This document shows positions 44,864 to 54,890 of a stretch of 64,000 nucleotides of DNA, piece by piece; position 1 is the stretch's first letter, and each line of letters begins with the position of its first letter. A program made the position numbers and the translations under genes. The notes below the pieces were generated by a model. It worked only from the letters and a program-made list of their open reading frames with translations, did no database searches and was not told where the DNA came from. Origin of the DNA: an uncultured Alphaproteobacteria bacterium (GTDB taxonomy: Bacteria; Pseudomonadota; Alphaproteobacteria; Micavibrionales; Micavibrionaceae); the NCBI GenBank assembly GCA_937931645.1, contig CALHAR010000009.1, forward strand, positions 154,626 through 218,625, read 5' to 3'.

Positions 44864-46219
44864 TTATTTCTTTTTAGTTGTGAAAAGTATGATGTCATTG
44901 GCGCGTAGAGCGGCGCTACTGTTCTTTGGCAGGGATTCTAACGCTATTTGCGCTTGCTGTTTCGCATAAGGCCGCCTGTTTTGTAACAGAGCCTCTTCCG
45001 CCAGATGTAACTTCGCGTAAGCATCATTGCCTTGTCTGCCATAGGCTGTGGCTAGCAAGCGATGAACGCGGGTTGAGCGTGGCTCGGCGCGGGCGGCTAC
45101 TTTTAGGTTCTCGATGGCATTATGAAGGGCATTGCTATTATTTTGCGCGGATTCTATTTGCGCATGCGCCAACGCTATGCGGAACAACCCATCATTCGGG
45201 CGGCGGTCAACCGCCTGCTGGAAGGGGGCAATCCCCTCTTGCACGCGCCCAAAATCAACCAACATTTGCCCTTTTAACTCATAAAAATAGGCATTATTAG
45301 GCTCTTGACGGATTAAGCTATCAATCCCTGATAGAGCATTTTCAATACGGTTCTCGCGATAATCGGCGACAGTCCGCGCATAGGTGGCTGGGATTGAAAG
45401 GTCTTTATCATCATACGCCCACGATACTTGCTCGGGGTGAATATACCCAATCAGCTTGGCACGCATACGCCGATGTTGTTCCATCCATCTTTCTGGAATG
45501 GCTTTGTTTTGATGGTTAGATTTTTCGACACCTGCGGCTATCGCACTAATACGGTTTTTGGTTAGGGGATGGGTGCGGACATATTCACTTTGTTGATTAA
45601 CAGGAGCAAGCTCTTGGTCTTCTAGCTTACGTAGGAAGCTGAGCAACCCTTCTGGGTTCATCTCGGCACGGTTCATTGAGGTTATAGCCGCTTGGTCTGC
45701 GCTTGATTCAAAGGTTCTGGTTTTGGAGAGGAAGCGTCGTCCCGCGACGGAGTTCCCCGCGACTGATCCCACGCCTGCCGCGCTTGCATTGCCTGATACC
45801 ACGGCCGCGCCAATACCAATGATTGTGCCAAGGATACTCTCATAGGATGCTTTTTCTAAGGCTTCGCGCCCACGGATAAGATGCCCGCCAGATATATGCC
45901 CCAACTCATGCGCCATCACCCCGATCAGTTCATTCGGATTATCCGTTTTTTCCAACAATCCTGTATATAAAAAGATGTTAGAGCCACCAGCGACAAAAGC
46001 ATTAATGTCATTTTGCTGTACTAAAATTATTTTAACCTGCGATGGGTCCATATTATTGACGTCGAAGATCGGTGCGAACCATTCATTCAGATAACTCTCA
46101 ATCTCACTATCACGGATAATACTTTGCGCTTTTAATGACCCACTTACCGTTAAGGTCAGGAACATGATTATTCCAAAAAGAAATATATGGGTCTTGCGCA
46201 TTTTAAAGGCATCATTCAT
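44864..46219 (-). CDS. Periplasmic M48 metalloprotease with TPR repeats (BepA-like)
   Basis: A 451-residue zinc protease with a signal peptide (about to residue 32). The metal site HELGHISGGH starts at His104, and the third-ligand region ESSADQAA follows. The C-terminal half (about 280-440) is tetratricopeptide-like. BepA/YfgC proteins of this type police outer-membrane assembly. Starts at 46219 and 46201 are both possible; neither has a clear ribosome site. It heads the minus-strand run that leads to dsbA genes, aroQ and accB. Confidence 0.93.
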   Translation of the reverse strand: MNDAFKMRKTHIFLFGIIMFLTLTVSGSLKAQSIIRDSEIESYLNEWFAPIFDVNNMDPSQVKIILVQQNDINAFVAGGSNIFLYTGLLEKTDNPNELIGVMAHELGHISGGHLIRGREALEKASYESILGTIIGIGAAVVSGNASAAGVGSVAGNSVAGRRFLSKTRTFESSADQAAITSMNRAEMNPEGLLSFLRKLEDQELAPVNQQSEYVRTHPLTKNRISAIAAGVEKSNHQNKAIPERWMEQHRRMRAKLIGYIHPEQVSWAYDDKDLSIPATYARTVADYRENRIENALSGIDSLIRQEPNNAYFYELKGQMLVDFGRVQEGIAPFQQAVDRRPNDGLFRIALAHAQIESAQNNSNALHNAIENLKVAARAEPRSTRVHRLLATAYGRQGNDAYAKLHLAEEALLQNRRPYAKQQAQIALESLPKNSSAALRANDIILFTTKKK

Positions 46220-46298
46220 TGTTGTTAATAGACAGTAAAAATATGGCCTTATCAGGGCGATATTGAAAGTAATAATTATAAAAATATAAATTAAGACA

Positions 46299-46646
46299 AT
46301 GATGGACTTACTTGTAAATTGGCTGGATTTTCTCTGGATTCCCCTCGCTTTAATTTTTTTAAGAAAAGATCAAAAGTTAAAAGGCATCTTATTTATTCTG
46401 GCTTGTATGCTGGCGCTCAGGCTACAGGTCGAACTCATGGTGGAAACAGGTTATGAGCAAGGCTTTTTACCCTTTTTTACATTCCCTGTCTTATATAGGG
46501 GCTATATCGTTTACGGTATTTTCATTTTCGCGTTCTTATTATTGGGACATGTGTCAAAAGAACGTAATTCTTTTGTCTATATGGCGGCGGCAATATCGGT
46601 TTTTATCATTGCCTTTTGTGCCTCGATGGCAATAATGGCCTTATGA
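46299..46646 (+). CDS. Small four-helix membrane protein
   Basis: A 115-residue protein with about four membrane helices and few charged residues (LRKDQKLKG and HVSKERNS loops). Its stop overlaps the start of rlmE by 4 nt (ATGA), so the two are translationally coupled. I do not recognise the family, and the coupling to an rRNA methyltransferase does not suggest an obvious job. Confidence 0.72.
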   Translation: MMDLLVNWLDFLWIPLALIFLRKDQKLKGILFILACMLALRLQVELMVETGYEQGFLPFFTFPVLYRGYIVYGIFIFAFLLLGHVSKERNSFVYMAAAISVFIIAFCASMAIMAL

Positions 46647-47365
46647 CAAAAAAACCACCCAAAAAACCATCTGGCAAAGTCGCAGGTAGACAGGCGGCCA
46701 AAAAAAAACAAAGACGCACCACGCGTGAAAAATCTGCTCATGTCAAAACTGCAAAGGGGCGTAAGACTTCTTCGACCAAATGGTTGAAGCGTCAATTAAA
46801 TGATCCTTACGTTGCCAGAGCGCAAATGGATGGCTATCGCGGCCGCGCGGCTTACAAGTTGCTGGAGATGGATGAAAAATTAAAACTGTTAGAACCAGGA
46901 ATGATGGTGGTTGATTTAGGGTCTGCTCCTGGGGGGTGGTGTCAGGTTGCCGCCAAAAAGGGCTGTCAGGTGATAGGATTGGATTTGTTAGAGGTTGATC
47001 CCCTGCCAGATGTCACCATGTTAGAAATGGATTTTATGGATGATAATGCGCCCGATGAACTAATCGCGGCGATGAAGGGACAAAAAGCGGATGTCGTGCT
47101 TTCTGATATGGCACCTAACACCATCGGTCATAAAAACACGGATCACTTGCGTATCATGCATCTGGTAGAGCTGGCTTATTATTTTGCTAAGGATGTCTTG
47201 AAGCCAGACGGTGCGTTTTTGGCCAAAACCCGCCAAGGCGGAACCAGTAACGATACCTTAAATTTATTGAAAAAAGATTTTAAGACCGTCAAACATATTA
47301 AGCCGCCTTCCTCGCGCGCGGATTCTTCGGAAACCTTCGTCATCGCGCAGGGGTTTAGAGGATAG
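46643..47365 (+). CDS. rlmE: 23S rRNA (uridine-2'-O)-methyltransferase RlmE
   Basis: RlmE (FtsJ) methylates the 2'-OH of U2552 in 23S rRNA late in 50S assembly. The catalytic K-D-K-E set is at Lys72, Asp155, Lys195 and Glu230, and the SAM motif is VVDLGSAPGGW (89-99). The N-terminal 45 residues are a Lys/Arg-rich extension typical of alphaproteobacterial members. The ATG at 46643 overlaps the upstream stop; longer readings are unsupported. Its end overlaps the convergent repeat-protein gene by 11 nt. Confidence 0.95.
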   Translation: MTKKPPKKPSGKVAGRQAAKKKQRRTTREKSAHVKTAKGRKTSSTKWLKRQLNDPYVARAQMDGYRGRAAYKLLEMDEKLKLLEPGMMVVDLGSAPGGWCQVAAKKGCQVIGLDLLEVDPLPDVTMLEMDFMDDNAPDELIAAMKGQKADVVLSDMAPNTIGHKNTDHLRIMHLVELAYYFAKDVLKPDGAFLAKTRQGGTSNDTLNLLKKDFKTVKHIKPPSSRADSSETFVIAQGFRG

Positions 47366-48458
47366 GTTTTATTGCTGGGTGTGGCTGTATAATGTGAAAC
47401 TCTATATCGCTAAGTTTACTTGGAATTATATCATCGACTTCTTGGTCTGTTAGGGCCATATTATCGACAGCGTCTTGTAAAACTTTAAATGTATCTGCAT
47501 CAACAGAGTTCTTGGCTATCTTAACGGCGGCCTTAAAGGCAGAAGCCATCATGGTCAGTTGTTCTGGATATTTTTGTTGAGATTGCTCTATTCCATGTGA
47601 CCATTCCGTTTGGTTTTCTGCTATCATATCAACAGACCCATTCGCTCGATCAAATTTTAAGGCAAGGCTATAGCGCGGATTAACGGTACTTTTTGAACAA
47701 TGCAGTATTATTTCTCCTTCCCGTATGGATAAAATAATATTTTGACTTTTAGAGAGCACGCTAAGCCCTATACCAAAGGCTGTATTACGTTTTTTATTAC
47801 TCAAACATGTGAAATCGCCCGAGGTAATCATCGCTTTATACCCCTCCACACGGTCATATTCAGATAAAAGTTTCAGTCCTTCGGTAAAGGCCTTACTGCG
47901 GTTATGCTCACCTAAGCTTTTAAAACTATCTGAAGCAATCATTGCTAAATAACCATCTATACGGCTTTGTTCATATATATTTTTTAATCCTCTGACCAAG
48001 GCTTCCCCACGATTAGAATCGTTCAATCGGTTTTTAAAATCATTTGTATTAATTATGGTTTTATAAGTCTCTAAACGATCTTTTTTAGGTAAAGTTCCTA
48101 ATCCGCTAGTTAACGTTAAAGCGCGTTGGTTTTGACCTAACGCTTTAAAAGATTCTGCTTCTATCATGGCGTCATAACCTTTAACCACATGTGTATCGGG
48201 TAAGGTTTTTAATCCATAAATAAAGGTTTTACGTTTCATTTTATCACTTAAGCTTGTAAAGGCCTTTGACCTTATCATCGCTTGATACCCGGCTAATTTG
48301 TCCTCGTGGGGCAGGGCGGATAGTAGGCGCTGCAAATCTTCGGCGCGGTGTTTATCTCTTGATCTTTGTCTTATGTAACTATCGTTACCTATTCGTGACA
48401 CAAAATCTGCTAATGAAATATTCGTGCGCGATGGCCTTATGTCATAATGAGGGGGCAT
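47355..48458 (-). CDS. Helical 37-residue-repeat protein, function unknown
   Basis: A 367-residue protein without a signal peptide. Residues about 42-240 are five tandem units of 37-38 residues. Each has an R-x-x-x-x-x-GL-x-x-L start and a R/K-x-x-GY-x-AMI-x-S-x-x-F-x-x-L core; the GY or TY pairs fall at 57, 94, 131, 169 and 206. The pattern suggests a helical solenoid that binds a protein partner. The last 125 residues form a separate domain. No known family is recognised. It lies between rlmE and the IS element, breaking the usual rlmE-guaB order. Confidence 0.75.
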   Translation of the reverse strand: MPPHYDIRPSRTNISLADFVSRIGNDSYIRQRSRDKHRAEDLQRLLSALPHEDKLAGYQAMIRSKAFTSLSDKMKRKTFIYGLKTLPDTHVVKGYDAMIEAESFKALGQNQRALTLTSGLGTLPKKDRLETYKTIINTNDFKNRLNDSNRGEALVRGLKNIYEQSRIDGYLAMIASDSFKSLGEHNRSKAFTEGLKLLSEYDRVEGYKAMITSGDFTCLSNKKRNTAFGIGLSVLSKSQNIILSIREGEIILHCSKSTVNPRYSLALKFDRANGSVDMIAENQTEWSHGIEQSQQKYPEQLTMMASAFKAAVKIAKNSVDADTFKVLQDAVDNMALTDQEVDDIIPSKLSDIEFHIIQPHPAIKPIL

Positions 48459-48543
48459 TTTTTATCTTCTTTATTTAAGTGTAAAACAAATATTTTTAAC
48501 ATAATAAAACAATATGTCAATAATATTAAAGTAATACCATTAT

Positions 48544-48580
48544 AGGAAATAATTGACTTTTATATACTTTACTGCACAAA
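48544..48580 (+). repeat. Left terminal inverted repeat of the IS
   Basis: Reads AGGAAATAATTG at its outer end. The inner 22 bp match the right repeat at 21 positions; the outer 15 bp match at 9. Confidence 0.82.
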
Positions 48581-48582
48581 TC

Positions 48583-48611
48583 TTGACATCCGTCTGAATT
48601 AACTGCATATT
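48583..48611 (+). promoter_or_regulatory. Outward-to-inward promoter at the IS left end
   Basis: TTGACA (48583-48588), a 17-bp spacer and CATATT (48606-48611), placed just inside the left repeat. It should drive the first passenger gene. Confidence 0.6.
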
Positions 48612-48640
48612 CCTCTTTCATACGTACAGAAAGAGAGAAA

Positions 48641-48889
48641 ATGACAGAGCAAGCACCAACACCAGAAGAGCGAGCATCAAGCGTAATTTGGATACAAGCT
48701 ATAGGTTACAGTCTAGTTAAAGACGAATTGATTGATGTCGAAAGATTTCGTCAAGACCTTGTTCCTGACAAAATAGAAAGTGAAGAACTATTCGTTGCTG
48801 GTATGAAAATACTCGAAAGCAAAGGTTATATCGAATACCGTTCTACTGAATTCTATTTAACAGAATTAGGTGTTAAGAATTTTGAGTAG
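48641..48889 (+). CDS. IS passenger protein, 82 aa
   Basis: An 82-residue acidic protein starting 30 nt after a good promoter, with AAGAGAG before the ATG. The C-terminal half (ELFVAGMKILESKGYIEYRSTEFYLTELG) looks like a winged-helix wing, so DNA binding is possible. It lies inside the IS element and its end overlaps a convergent small gene by 17 nt. No family recognised. Confidence 0.65.
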   Translation: MTEQAPTPEERASSVIWIQAIGYSLVKDELIDVERFRQDLVPDKIESEELFVAGMKILESKGYIEYRSTEFYLTELGVKNFE

Positions 48890-49031
48890 ACTCACGTAAA
48901 GCACCCATCACCATACATTCTAAAACCCAAGATTCTGACAAATCTTTTTCACGAAGGTTTCTTAGCTTTTGATAAAACAGGTCTTGGTCTACTTTTACAA
49001 ATTGTGGGTGTCGTTTTTCTTTTTCACTCAT
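48873..49031 (-). CDS. IS passenger protein, 52 aa
   Basis: A 52-residue basic-then-amphipathic protein (MSEKEKRHPQF, then LRNLREKDLSESWVLECMVMGAL). Its ATG overlaps the stop of the 24-codon frame upstream in ATGAGTGA, so translational coupling is likely. A longer start at 49076 lacks a ribosome site. Function unknown. Confidence 0.5.
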   Translation of the reverse strand: MSEKEKRHPQFVKVDQDLFYQKLRNLREKDLSESWVLECMVMGALRESTQNS

Positions 49032-49098
49032 CCTCTTTCTCACTTTCTTCATTAATCTCTGGTGTGTTGATTTCAACTTCCGTTTCTTCTTTAGTCAT
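49024..49098 (-). CDS. Very small acidic peptide, 24 aa, in IS
   Basis: A 24-residue peptide rich in Glu (MTKEETEVEIN ... ESEKEDE), with AAGGA 9 nt before its ATG, better than that of the next gene. It may act mainly as a leader that couples translation of the 52-residue protein. Confidence 0.35.
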   Translation of the reverse strand: MTKEETEVEINTPEINEESEKEDE

Positions 49099-49151
49099 AA
49101 TAAATATCCTTGTATTATTGTTTACAAGAGTATTTATGTTATCCTGAAACG

Positions 49152-49316
49152 ATGACCGAAGACAAAGACATATTAGACAAGGTATTGAAGACTATGCTCA
49201 ATACCCCACCAAAACCCCATAATGAGCATGAGAAGACCTCGTATGACTTTGAAGAAATCGTCAAAGACTTACCGAAAGCAAAGCGTCATATGAAAGACGA
49301 TAAGAAGAAAGACTAG
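49152..49316 (+). CDS. IS passenger protein, 54 aa
   Basis: A 54-residue charged protein (MTEDKDILDKVLKTMLN, ending RHMKDDKKKD). It overlaps the end of the convergent transposase gene by 4 nt. The next upstream start (49110) would add a Cys/Tyr-rich stretch that looks non-coding. Function unknown. Confidence 0.5.
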   Translation: MTEDKDILDKVLKTMLNTPPKPHNEHEKTSYDFEEIVKDLPKAKRHMKDDKKKD

Positions 49317-50269
49317 ACCTTCTCTTTAACTCTCTTATATGTCAGACGCTTACCTTCTGCTTGCTTGTGTGCTTGAATAGAGCGTGAGAAGTCGTCTAGT
49401 TCTCTTGTGTTATAGCGAAAATCAAACTCATTCAGGTAGCGTTGTAAGTGTCTTTCAGAGCATTTTTGATATACCCCACGCATACCCCGCTTGAATACAG
49501 AGAAGTAATTTTCAGCATTATTGACGTGAGCACCATCACGAACAAACTCACCGGCACTGTGTTTCACTGTCTTATGTTCAGCAAATTCTTGACCGACTTG
49601 AGTGTAAAGTCTGCTTTCATCAGTATGCAATTCAGATGCTTTTGAAACATTCTTATTGAGCAAGTCTTTGATTGTTTCGATGTTAGCAGTATCAACATGA
49701 AAGGTTCGTGCTTTACCCTTATTGACAAGTGATACAACCGACATCTTGCTTGAATGTGACGGTCTACCATATTTTGTGCGTTTGACGATAACGTCTTTTT
49801 GACCGAAGTAGGTTTCATCAGCTTGAACATTTTCACCCTCACCACCCATCATTTCGTCATAGGTGATACCCATCGCTTCACGAATACGATGTGACATAAA
49901 CCATGCTGTCTTATAAGTGACCCCGACCATACGGTGTAATTGATGAGAAGACATACCCTTCTTTGAAGCGCAAAGTAATTGTGTGGCAAGCACCCACTTA
50001 TGTAATGATATGTGTGAACGCTCATAAATAGTGTTAGTTCTGACCGTGAAACGCTTACGACAGTCACCACAGTGGTAATAACCTTCGACTGGTTTAGGTT
50101 CAGGGTTCTTCTTTGATGGTTTTGACATCATTTTGGTTGCTTTAACCTTTTCGGTGCAACCACAGTGAGCACAGAAGATGTTCTGGTTATCTTCACCCCA
50201 ACGTAGGGTTTCTAGGTGTTGTCTTGCTTGGTCTTCGTTATGGTATATGGGGTCTGTAATGTTCATCAT
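49313..50269 (-). CDS. IS1595-family transposase
   Basis: A 318-residue transposase. The N-terminus has a zinc ribbon (Cys33, Cys36, Cys67, Cys70), followed by a helix-turn-helix (GMSSHQLHRMVGVTYKTAWFMSHRIR). The catalytic DDE-like core has Asp151 in VQADETYFG, Asp217 in LHTDESRLY and a final HVNNAENYFSVFKRG segment with Glu253. The frame is intact, so the element may be active. On the minus strand a TTGACT and a TACTAT-like -10 lie just inside the right repeat. Confidence 0.92.
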   Translation of the reverse strand: MMNITDPIYHNEDQARQHLETLRWGEDNQNIFCAHCGCTEKVKATKMMSKPSKKNPEPKPVEGYYHCGDCRKRFTVRTNTIYERSHISLHKWVLATQLLCASKKGMSSHQLHRMVGVTYKTAWFMSHRIREAMGITYDEMMGGEGENVQADETYFGQKDVIVKRTKYGRPSHSSKMSVVSLVNKGKARTFHVDTANIETIKDLLNKNVSKASELHTDESRLYTQVGQEFAEHKTVKHSAGEFVRDGAHVNNAENYFSVFKRGMRGVYQKCSERHLQRYLNEFDFRYNTRELDDFSRSIQAHKQAEGKRLTYKRVKEKV

Positions 50270-50291
50270 GCTTATAGTATTGCATGATTAG

Positions 50292-50328
50292 TTTGTGCAG
50301 TCAAGTATATAAATAAGAAATAATTCCT
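50292..50328 (-). repeat. Right terminal inverted repeat of the IS
   Basis: Inverted partner of 48544-48580. It also contains the TTGACT -35 of the transposase promoter. Confidence 0.82.
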
Positions 50329-50413
50329 TTTTCTAAAGATGTTTTTATGCTATATTTACCTTACTGTCCGCGTTCACCGCGCGGCACTGCTTTATGGGAG
50401 ACATCGTAAAGCT

Positions 50414-50484
50414 AAGCGTCATCGGGCTTGCCCGCATGACGGATCAATGAATAAAAAGCGTCCTCGGGCTTGCCCGCATGACGG
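50414..50484. repeat. Tandem pair of palindromic (REP-like) hairpins, CGGGC type
   Basis: Two copies 42 nt apart (50414-50442, 50456-50484). Both fold with outer CGTC/GACG and inner CGGGC-TT-GCCCG stems. Relative to the pair at 37.2 kb both arms of the inner stem have changed together, keeping pairing. The rest of the 50329-50690 gap upstream of guaB holds no gene that I can support. Confidence 0.85.
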
Positions 50485-50615
50485 CTATTTAAACAAAGAT
50501 AGCCCCCCCTCCCTAATTTCCGGTGAACAAACTGAGTAACTCTAATTGCTGATTAAAATCAATAGCTTATAAGGGGTAAAATCCAAGATAATGTGACGGT
50601 TCAAACAACGGGTAA

Positions 50616-52177
<1,562 letters not shown>

Positions 52178-52178
<1 letters not shown>

Positions 52179-52723
52179 TGTTGATTGATATTCGTAAAGC
52201 AACCCAAGCCGATATCCCTGATATCGCTGAAATCCACGTGAGCGGGTGGCAGGGGGCTTATGGTGGTATTGTCGATCAACAATATCTTGATAATTTCACC
52301 GTCGATATGCGAATTGAAAAATGGATTGAGCATTTTGACAGTGATGAAAGCCAATCTATGATTGCATACCTTGATGGCAAAGCTGTTGGATTTGTAGATT
52401 TTGGTGCCTTAAAAACTGCACCTGCGGGAATGTCTAAAATTCGTCCGCTTTATTCCTCAGAAATTTATGCGCTGTATCTAAAGCCTGATTATTTTAGGCA
52501 AGGAATAGGGACAGCTTTAATGGTTGAAGCGGTGAATGATTTAAAAACCCAAAAGCATCAATCAATGTGTTTGTGGGTTTTGGATAAAAATAAACGCGCC
52601 TGTTCTTTCTACGAAAGCAAGAATGGAAAACGTGTCGGAAAAATGATGACTGAAATTGGTCGAACAAAAGCTAAAGAAGTATGTTATGCATGGCGCGACA
52701 TAAATGAGGTTTTAAAAGGGTAA
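52178..52723 (+). CDS. GNAT N-acetyltransferase
   Basis: A 181-residue GNAT protein with IRKATQADIPDIAEIHVSGWQGAYGG at the N-terminus. The acetyl-CoA site is in IYALYLKPDYFRQGIGTALMVEAV (about 92-115), and a CLWVLDKNKRACSFYE segment follows. It starts on the last base of the guaB stop, so it is cotranslated with it. The substrate is unknown. Confidence 0.93.
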
Positions 52724-52727
52724 TATT

Positions 52728-54038
52728 ATGAGAGATGGTGCACGAATACAAAGCTCGATTGAGATATTAGAGCGTATGCAAGGGAGTAAAATTCCGATGG
52801 ATAATAACATTCGGGATTATTTACACCATAAGCGTTATATTGGCTCTAAAGACCGTAAAGCCATTGTAGAGCTGCCTTATAATGTTGTGCGGTCGCATGC
52901 GCGTTTAGGCTGGTGGTTAAACAAAATTGGTTTAAGAGATAGTCCGCGTACTCGTGTGATTGCTTATTTAATGCTCAGTGGTTTATCACAACATGATGTG
53001 AAAATTCGCTTTGTTGATGATAAATATTGCCCTGGTGCATTAAGTGAAGATGAATTAAATGCCATACAAGCATTAGAAGGTCAGGCTTTAACGCAAGAAG
53101 AGATGCCTGCATCTGTGCGTTGCGAATGTCCAGATTGGGCGAAAGAAAAGTTAGAAGCTCTTTATAGTGATGAGTTTGAAGCGCAATTAAATGCGATGCT
53201 CGACCCCGCGCCGCTGGATTTACGGGTGAACACAATTAAAATTGATGTTGAGCAAGCGCAAAATTCTTTGAAAAAAGATGAAGTAGAAACCGTTCGTACC
53301 CCTTACTCACCTTATGGTTTACGTACGATTGGTAAGCCATATATGAGCGCGACGAAAGCCTTTCACAAAGGATTCGTAGAAATTCAAGATGAGGGATCGC
53401 AACTTATTTCTTATGTCTGCGGCGTAAAGCCTGGTATGCGAGTTCTTGATTATTGTGCGGGCGGTGGCGGTAAAACGCTGGGCTTGGCCGCACAAATGGA
53501 AGGCAAGGGAATTATTTTTGCAACCGATAATGATAGTCGCCGTTTAGAAAAGGGGCGCAGACGTTATAAGAAAGCTGATGTGCATAATATTGAAGTGCGT
53601 AGTTTAGAAGATGAAAAAAACCGTAAATGGTTGCGCCGTCAGAAAGACGCTATGGATGTTGTTTTGGTCGATGCACCTTGTTCATCATCAGGGACATGGC
53701 GCCGCAACCCTGATTTACGCTGGAACCAATATGGCCCATCTTTAGAGGAAATCAAAACCTCCCAAGCCGAAATATTAGAGCGCGTAGCCGACAAAGTGAA
53801 GGTTGGCGGGCGTTTGGTATATGCGACTTGTTCTTTATTTGCCGAAGAAAATGAAGAACAAATAGCACTATTTTTGGAGAATCATCCTGAATATAAGGTT
53901 TTGTCTATGCCTGATATTTGGCCAAAAGATGTAACGCCGTGCCCTGTGGAAACGGATTATTTGCGTCTTACACCTAAAGACCATCAAACAGATGGATTCT
54001 TCACCGCTGTTCTTCTGCGTCAAAAACAAACCTCATAA
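52728..54038 (+). CDS. RsmB/NOP-family RNA (cytosine-5) methyltransferase
   Basis: A 436-residue methyltransferase of the RsmB/NSUN group. The N-terminal helical part resembles the NusB-like RNA-binding region. The SAM motif is VLDYCAGGGGKTLGLA (about 241-256), and the two catalytic cysteines are in VDAPCSSSGTWRR and VYATCSLF. It probably makes m5C in 16S rRNA. It is 4 nt after the GNAT gene and part of the usual guaB-rsmB-guaA neighbourhood, here interrupted after its end. Confidence 0.93.
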   Translation: MRDGARIQSSIEILERMQGSKIPMDNNIRDYLHHKRYIGSKDRKAIVELPYNVVRSHARLGWWLNKIGLRDSPRTRVIAYLMLSGLSQHDVKIRFVDDKYCPGALSEDELNAIQALEGQALTQEEMPASVRCECPDWAKEKLEALYSDEFEAQLNAMLDPAPLDLRVNTIKIDVEQAQNSLKKDEVETVRTPYSPYGLRTIGKPYMSATKAFHKGFVEIQDEGSQLISYVCGVKPGMRVLDYCAGGGGKTLGLAAQMEGKGIIFATDNDSRRLEKGRRRYKKADVHNIEVRSLEDEKNRKWLRRQKDAMDVVLVDAPCSSSGTWRRNPDLRWNQYGPSLEEIKTSQAEILERVADKVKVGGRLVYATCSLFAEENEEQIALFLENHPEYKVLSMPDIWPKDVTPCPVETDYLRLTPKDHQTDGFFTAVLLRQKQTS

Positions 54039-54053
54039 AAATCAACAACACTA

Positions 54054-54085
54054 TTGACAAATATGGTATATGCCATATTTATAAC
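54054..54085 (+). promoter_or_regulatory. Promoter with centred palindromic operator
   Basis: TTGACA (54054-54059) and TATAAC (54080-54085) are separated by 20 bp. AAATATGG (54059-54066) and CCATATTT (54073-54080) form an inverted repeat centred exactly in the spacer. Overlong spacers with a central dyad are the hallmark of MerR-type activation, but a MarR-like repressor encoded nearby could also bind here. Confidence 0.55.
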
Positions 54086-54128
54086 TATAAAGTTGGTATT
54101 AACCATTAATATTTATAAGGAGTTCAAT

Positions 54129-54743
54129 ATGTATTTAAAATCAATAACTGGAGAGGTTTTATTTGAGGGGCGTTTTCATACCGTTCGTCAAGCCGTTGAA
54201 ACGGCTATCAAAGACGGTATTTCTTTAGATAGTGTAAATCTACGTAAAGCAAACTTAGTAGGAGCAGAGCTTGATCATGCTTCTTTGAGTGGCGCTTGCT
54301 TGTGGGGTGCAAACCTTTGTAAAGCCAATATGACAGCAGTTCAGTTGAAGAATGTGGATTGTCGCAATGTCAATATGCAAGACGTCTGTTTGGCGGAATC
54401 AAACTGTAGCGGTACAGATTTTAGCGGCACTTATTTTTCCCGAACGATATTACGTGATAGTGATTTATCGGACACTAAATTCTCGTGCCCAAGCTTTTTT
54501 AGGCAAAATTTAACCGAAGTTAATAATTTTAAAAATGCAGTTTATATTCATAAAGGTGAAGTTGATTGTGATTTATCATGCCCACCAATTCTTATTTACG
54601 GCTTGCCAAAAACTATTATTTTAATGGAAGGGAAGGTCATTATTGGTAGCTCTTTATACAAGATTGATCTTTATAATAGCTTTTTTTCAGATTTTTTCGA
54701 TTTCATTTCACAAGAAAAAGTTCTGCAATATAAAGCCGTTTAG
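54129..54743 (+). CDS. Pentapeptide-repeat protein
   Basis: A 204-residue protein. Residues about 30-115 are pentapeptide repeats of the A(D/N)LXX type (VNLRKANLVGAELDHASLSG and onward), which form a right-handed square beta helix. The last 85 residues are non-repeat and end in aromatic-rich sequence. The function is open: some such proteins mimic DNA and protect gyrase, many are unknown. The ATG at 54129 has AAGGAG 7 nt upstream; the longer frame from 54054 runs through the promoter. Confidence 0.82.
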   Translation: MYLKSITGEVLFEGRFHTVRQAVETAIKDGISLDSVNLRKANLVGAELDHASLSGACLWGANLCKANMTAVQLKNVDCRNVNMQDVCLAESNCSGTDFSGTYFSRTILRDSDLSDTKFSCPSFFRQNLTEVNNFKNAVYIHKGEVDCDLSCPPILIYGLPKTIILMEGKVIIGSSLYKIDLYNSFFSDFFDFISQEKVLQYKAV

Positions 54744-54890
54744 TAACATTTTTTTGCAAAATGCAAAAAAAACACGCCGCAAGATTAGGGACTTCAAAGT
54801 GGTTTTTTAAGTATTTATTAAATGTTTTAGAGGAAAACCCCTCTCACATATTTTTTACATATTAACAAAAATCATTCGAAAGGGGAAAAC

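Larger units (their letters stand above)
48544..50328. mobile_element. IS1595-type element with passenger genes
   Basis: A 1785-bp element bounded by 37-bp imperfect inverted repeats. It carries a DDE transposase of the IS1595 type on the minus strand at its right end and three or four small genes at its left end. Plain members of the family are about 1 kb, so this is a passenger-carrying form. I see no convincing 8-bp target duplication beside the ends. It lies between the repeat-protein gene and guaB. Confidence 0.82.

Noticed and set aside
50339..50539. 66-codon plus-strand frame before guaB
   Set aside because: It is made of the translated palindromic repeats (RACPHDG units) and has no ribosome site.
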